DNA from: Muribaculaceae bacterium | GTDB lineage: Bacteria > Bacteroidota > Bacteroidia > Bacteroidales > Muribaculaceae | Direction: 5' to 3' | NCBI GenBank assembly: GCA_016302215.1 | Contig: JAEDNZ010000090.1 | Span: 1-7,885 of the forward strand | DNA length: 7,885 bases | In this document: positions 6,797 through 7,885 of the stretch, in pieces | How the letters are laid out: the number at the start of each line of letters is the position of its first letter | Position numbering within the stretch: the stretch's first letter is position 1 | The notes under the pieces: generated by a model | What the model was told of the DNA's origin: nothing | Database searches by the model: none | What the model saw: only the letters and a program-made list of their open reading frames with translations | Program-made: the position numbers and the translations under genes

Positions 6797-7096
6797 TTAC
6801 ACCTTGTCGAGCAGCAAGATATCGTCAAGCTCCTTCTCGAAGTCATCGAGCTGCTGCGAGTGTCGGGCCAACTGCTCCGAGGTGCGGTAATATAGCTCGG
6901 CGAAAGCCAAGGCCGTCTTAGCCAGGGCTTGACCAGACGAGCCGCCTTGCGATGCGCTGCGCATCTTACGCCAGAAATCGTTGACGTGATAGACGGCGCG
7001 CTTGTAAGCGGGCTCCTCGTCGGGCGAGATGAGAAACGAAAACTCCTCGACATCGCCTATTTTAGCTGTAAATCTATATTTTTCGTTGTCAGCCAT
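6797..7096 (-). CDS. zapA: Cell division protein ZapA
   Basis: At 99 aa this has the size and layout of ZapA, which binds and bundles FtsZ at the division site. The N-terminal half is a small globular domain with short strands (KYRFTAKIGDVEEFSFLI, 6-23), then the acidic EEPAYKRAVYHVNDFW segment (27-42) typical of the family. The C-terminal half (about 56-97) is a long helix suited to the coiled-coil dimerisation seen in ZapA. It lies 40 bases downstream of the small coiled-coil gene and is probably transcribed with it. A Gly/Ser-rich stretch (SQGGSSG, 49-55) marks the join between the two halves. The short family is weakly conserved, so the call relies on the overall pattern plus the coiled-coil partner. 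Confidence 0.85.
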   Translation of the reverse strand: MADNEKYRFTAKIGDVEEFSFLISPDEEPAYKRAVYHVNDFWRKMRSASQGGSSGQALAKTALAFAELYYRTSEQLARHSQQLDDFEKELDDILLLDKV

Positions 7097-7136
7097 TATT
7101 CAGTAATACATATTGTGCATCAGAGAGTGCTTGAGG

Positions 7137-7430
7137 TCACTCCATCAGCTCGGCGATACACCTGTCGATGTCGCGCACCAAATCTGCGACTATAGCCCTC
7201 GTCTGCTCCAGCTCTTGGCGGCTCGGCGTAATTGTAGTGGCAACCTGCTGGTATTCCAGTTTAGCCCGCAGCTGCTCTATCTCGCGGTCGCGGCTGATGA
7301 TCTCAGCCTTGAGGCGGACGTTGTCACTCTCAAGGTCGCTTTTGACGGCGCTGAGGGTGCGGTACTTCTCTGCTACGAGTCGCATCTTGACCCCAACGCT
7401 CTCCAATTGCTGCTGAAGATTTACGGCCAT
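7137..7430 (-). CDS. Small coiled-coil protein upstream of zapA, possible ZapB-like division factor
   Basis: This 97-aa protein is almost wholly helical. Residues about 19-60 (EKYRTL...LRAKLEY) read as a continuous charged coiled coil with leucine, valine and isoleucine at heptad positions. A short non-helical break follows around 61-70 (QQVATTITPS), then a second helix at 71-97 containing LVRDIDRCIAELME. The (I)DxCIA-L ending is the part I most associate with small proteins encoded next to zapA in Bacteroidota, though I recall no established name. E. coli ZapB is likewise a short coiled coil that binds ZapA, so an analogous partner role is a reasonable inference, but common ancestry cannot be claimed. 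The ATG at 7430 lies only about 10 bases from the predicted transcript start. Confidence 0.72.
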   Translation of the reverse strand: MAVNLQQQLESVGVKMRLVAEKYRTLSAVKSDLESDNVRLKAEIISRDREIEQLRAKLEYQQVATTITPSRQELEQTRAIVADLVRDIDRCIAELME

Positions 7431-7446
7431 TAGTTACAAATTTCCA

Positions 7447-7477
7447 CAAATTTACGATTTTATTTTGGATTATCAAT
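7447..7477 (-). promoter_or_regulatory. Promoter of the coiled-coil/zapA pair
   Basis: The minus strand carries TAAATTTG (7454-7447), a perfect TAnnTTTG -7 box, and ATTG (7477-7474) exactly 19 bases upstream, matching the Bacteroidota -33 spacing. A start near 7440 leaves a leader of only about 10 bases before the ATG at 7430, so the message would be nearly leaderless. ACAAATTT occurs twice with a 10-base period here (7436-7443, 7446-7453). Confidence 0.65.
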
Positions 7478-7573
7478 ACTTTACTACCTAAAAAATATTG
7501 GCGGGAGCCGATATTTCAGTAGTCTTAAAGCCATAGCGAGTGATTTTTATCTATGAAGAGCATATTTTTGTCG

Positions 7574-7591
7574 AAAAAAACGCATTTTTTT
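7574..7591. other. A7-CGCA-T7 symmetric tract in the divergent promoter region
   Basis: Seven A (7574-7580), CGCA, then seven T (7585-7591) make a small perfect AT inverted repeat roughly midway between the two divergent start regions. A-tracts of this kind bend DNA and can act as upstream activating elements. It lacks the GC stem of a terminator. The rest of 7431-7673 is AT-rich, with no other gene that I can see. Confidence 0.4.
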
Positions 7592-7625
7592 GCCATAAGT
7601 TAACGCATTAGCGAAAAATTGTTAT

Positions 7626-7642
7626 TACATTTGCGAACGCAA
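7626..7642 (+). promoter_or_regulatory. -7 box and overlapping palindrome for the secreted-protein gene
   Basis: TACATTTG (7626-7633) is a perfect Bacteroidota -7 box 40 bases before the ATG at 7674. The -33 region at the right spacing (around 7600-7605, TTAACG) is a poor match. The palindrome TTGCG-AA-CGCAA (7631-7642) overlaps the end of the -7 box and the expected start point near 7640, where a repressor site would block initiation. The box is well supported; the operator is inference. Confidence 0.5.
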
Positions 7643-7673
7643 CCAAAACGAAACACCCTAATTATCCTTTCTA

Positions 7674-7885
7674 ATGAAGCACCTAATCCCAACAATCATG
7701 GCAGCATTAGCGCTAATCGCAGCTACCGATGCTGCGGCCAAGCCTGCCAAGCGAGGCGTGTTTACCATCACACAGCCCGATGGCACCACCATCGAGGCTC
7801 AGTCATTCGGCGACGCGTTTAACCACGTAACCATCGATGCCCAAGGGCGCGAGCTTATGGAGTGTAGCGATGGCTTTTGGCGCCC
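7674..7885 (+). CDS. Secreted protein, probable M6-type metalloprotease, N-terminal part (cut by window edge)
   Basis: Seventy codons are visible and the frame is open at the right edge. The ATG at 7674 gives a signal peptide: MKH, a hydrophobic core LIPTIMAALALIAA, and a likely cleavage near residues 20-23 (DAAA). A later ATG at codon 9 would lose the basic start and is less likely. The mature start, KRGVFTITQPDGTTIEAQSFGDAFNH followed by V-IDAQG and DGFW, resembles the N-terminal region of Bacteroidota M6 (immune-inhibitor-A-like) secreted metalloproteases, which often begin with a GxxxxTQPDGT-type strand, a GD(E/A)F turn and a DG-xx strand. The zinc motif HExxH would lie downstream, outside the window, so the catalytic identity is unproven. 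The gene is divergent from the zapA pair and is probably regulated independently. Confidence 0.55.
   Translation, partial: MKHLIPTIMAALALIAATDAAAKPAKRGVFTITQPDGTTIEAQSFGDAFNHVTIDAQGRELMECSDGFWR

Noticed and set aside
7574..7591. A-tract/T-tract repeat as an intrinsic terminator
   Set aside because: The stem is entirely A-T with no GC core, and both flanking genes point away from it, so no transcript is expected to end here.
7619..7822. A rightward 67-codon frame overlapping the start of the secreted-protein gene
   Set aside because: Its start lies inside the promoter box, the translation is low in recognisable pattern, and the overlapping frame from 7674 has a signal peptide and a family-like mature start.
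1..7885. Mobile element, prophage, CRISPR array or defence system
   Set aside because: No transposase, integrase, terminal inverted repeats, spaced direct-repeat array or defence domain is present. Gene content and spacing look like a stable housekeeping region.

Overview
This window looks like chromosomal housekeeping DNA from a Bacteroidota genome, most likely order Bacteroidales. The evidence is a GldH-type lipoprotein, a Bacteroidota-style sigma-70 family factor, and start regions with matches to the Bacteroidota -7 promoter box TAnnTTTG instead of a Shine-Dalgarno signal. A gut lineage such as Muribaculaceae or Bacteroidaceae is a guess from gene content and moderate GC, and I cannot fix the family by eye.

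Layout: almost everything reads leftward. In transcription order from the right, these are a small coiled-coil protein (7137-7430), ZapA (6797-7096), a 173-base gap with a GC-rich foldable segment and a promoter candidate, RNase Y (5079-6623), a RicT/PSP1-domain protein (3665-5068), GldH (3128-3634), an M24 peptidase (1904-3112) and a CCA-adding-type tRNA nucleotidyltransferase (472-1899). The last five are separated by only 10, 30, 15 and 4 bases, so they very probably form one operon. A hairpin spans the final stop codon. Past it lies the start of a sigma factor (<1-342), also leftward, with its own promoter candidate. At the right edge a rightward gene for a secreted protein, probably an M6-type metalloprotease, begins at 7674 and is cut by the window end. 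It is divergent from the coiled-coil/zapA pair and shares an AT-rich two-way promoter region with it.

How the genes fit together: the coiled-coil protein and ZapA form a division module, since ZapA stabilises FtsZ polymers. RNase Y and RicT form an RNA-processing module: in Bacillus subtilis RicT belongs to the RicA-RicF-RicT complex that directs RNase Y cleavage, and here the two genes are direct neighbours. The tRNA nucleotidyltransferase adds a second RNA-maturation function to the same operon. GldH and the M24 peptidase are envelope and peptide-turnover functions carried along.

I see no mobile element, CRISPR array, tRNA or rRNA. The most interesting points are the rny-ricT linkage with an elaborated RicT, the foldable segment between zapA and rny, the hairpin abutting the sigma-factor start codon, and an Asn at a usual catalytic His position of the M24 peptidase.
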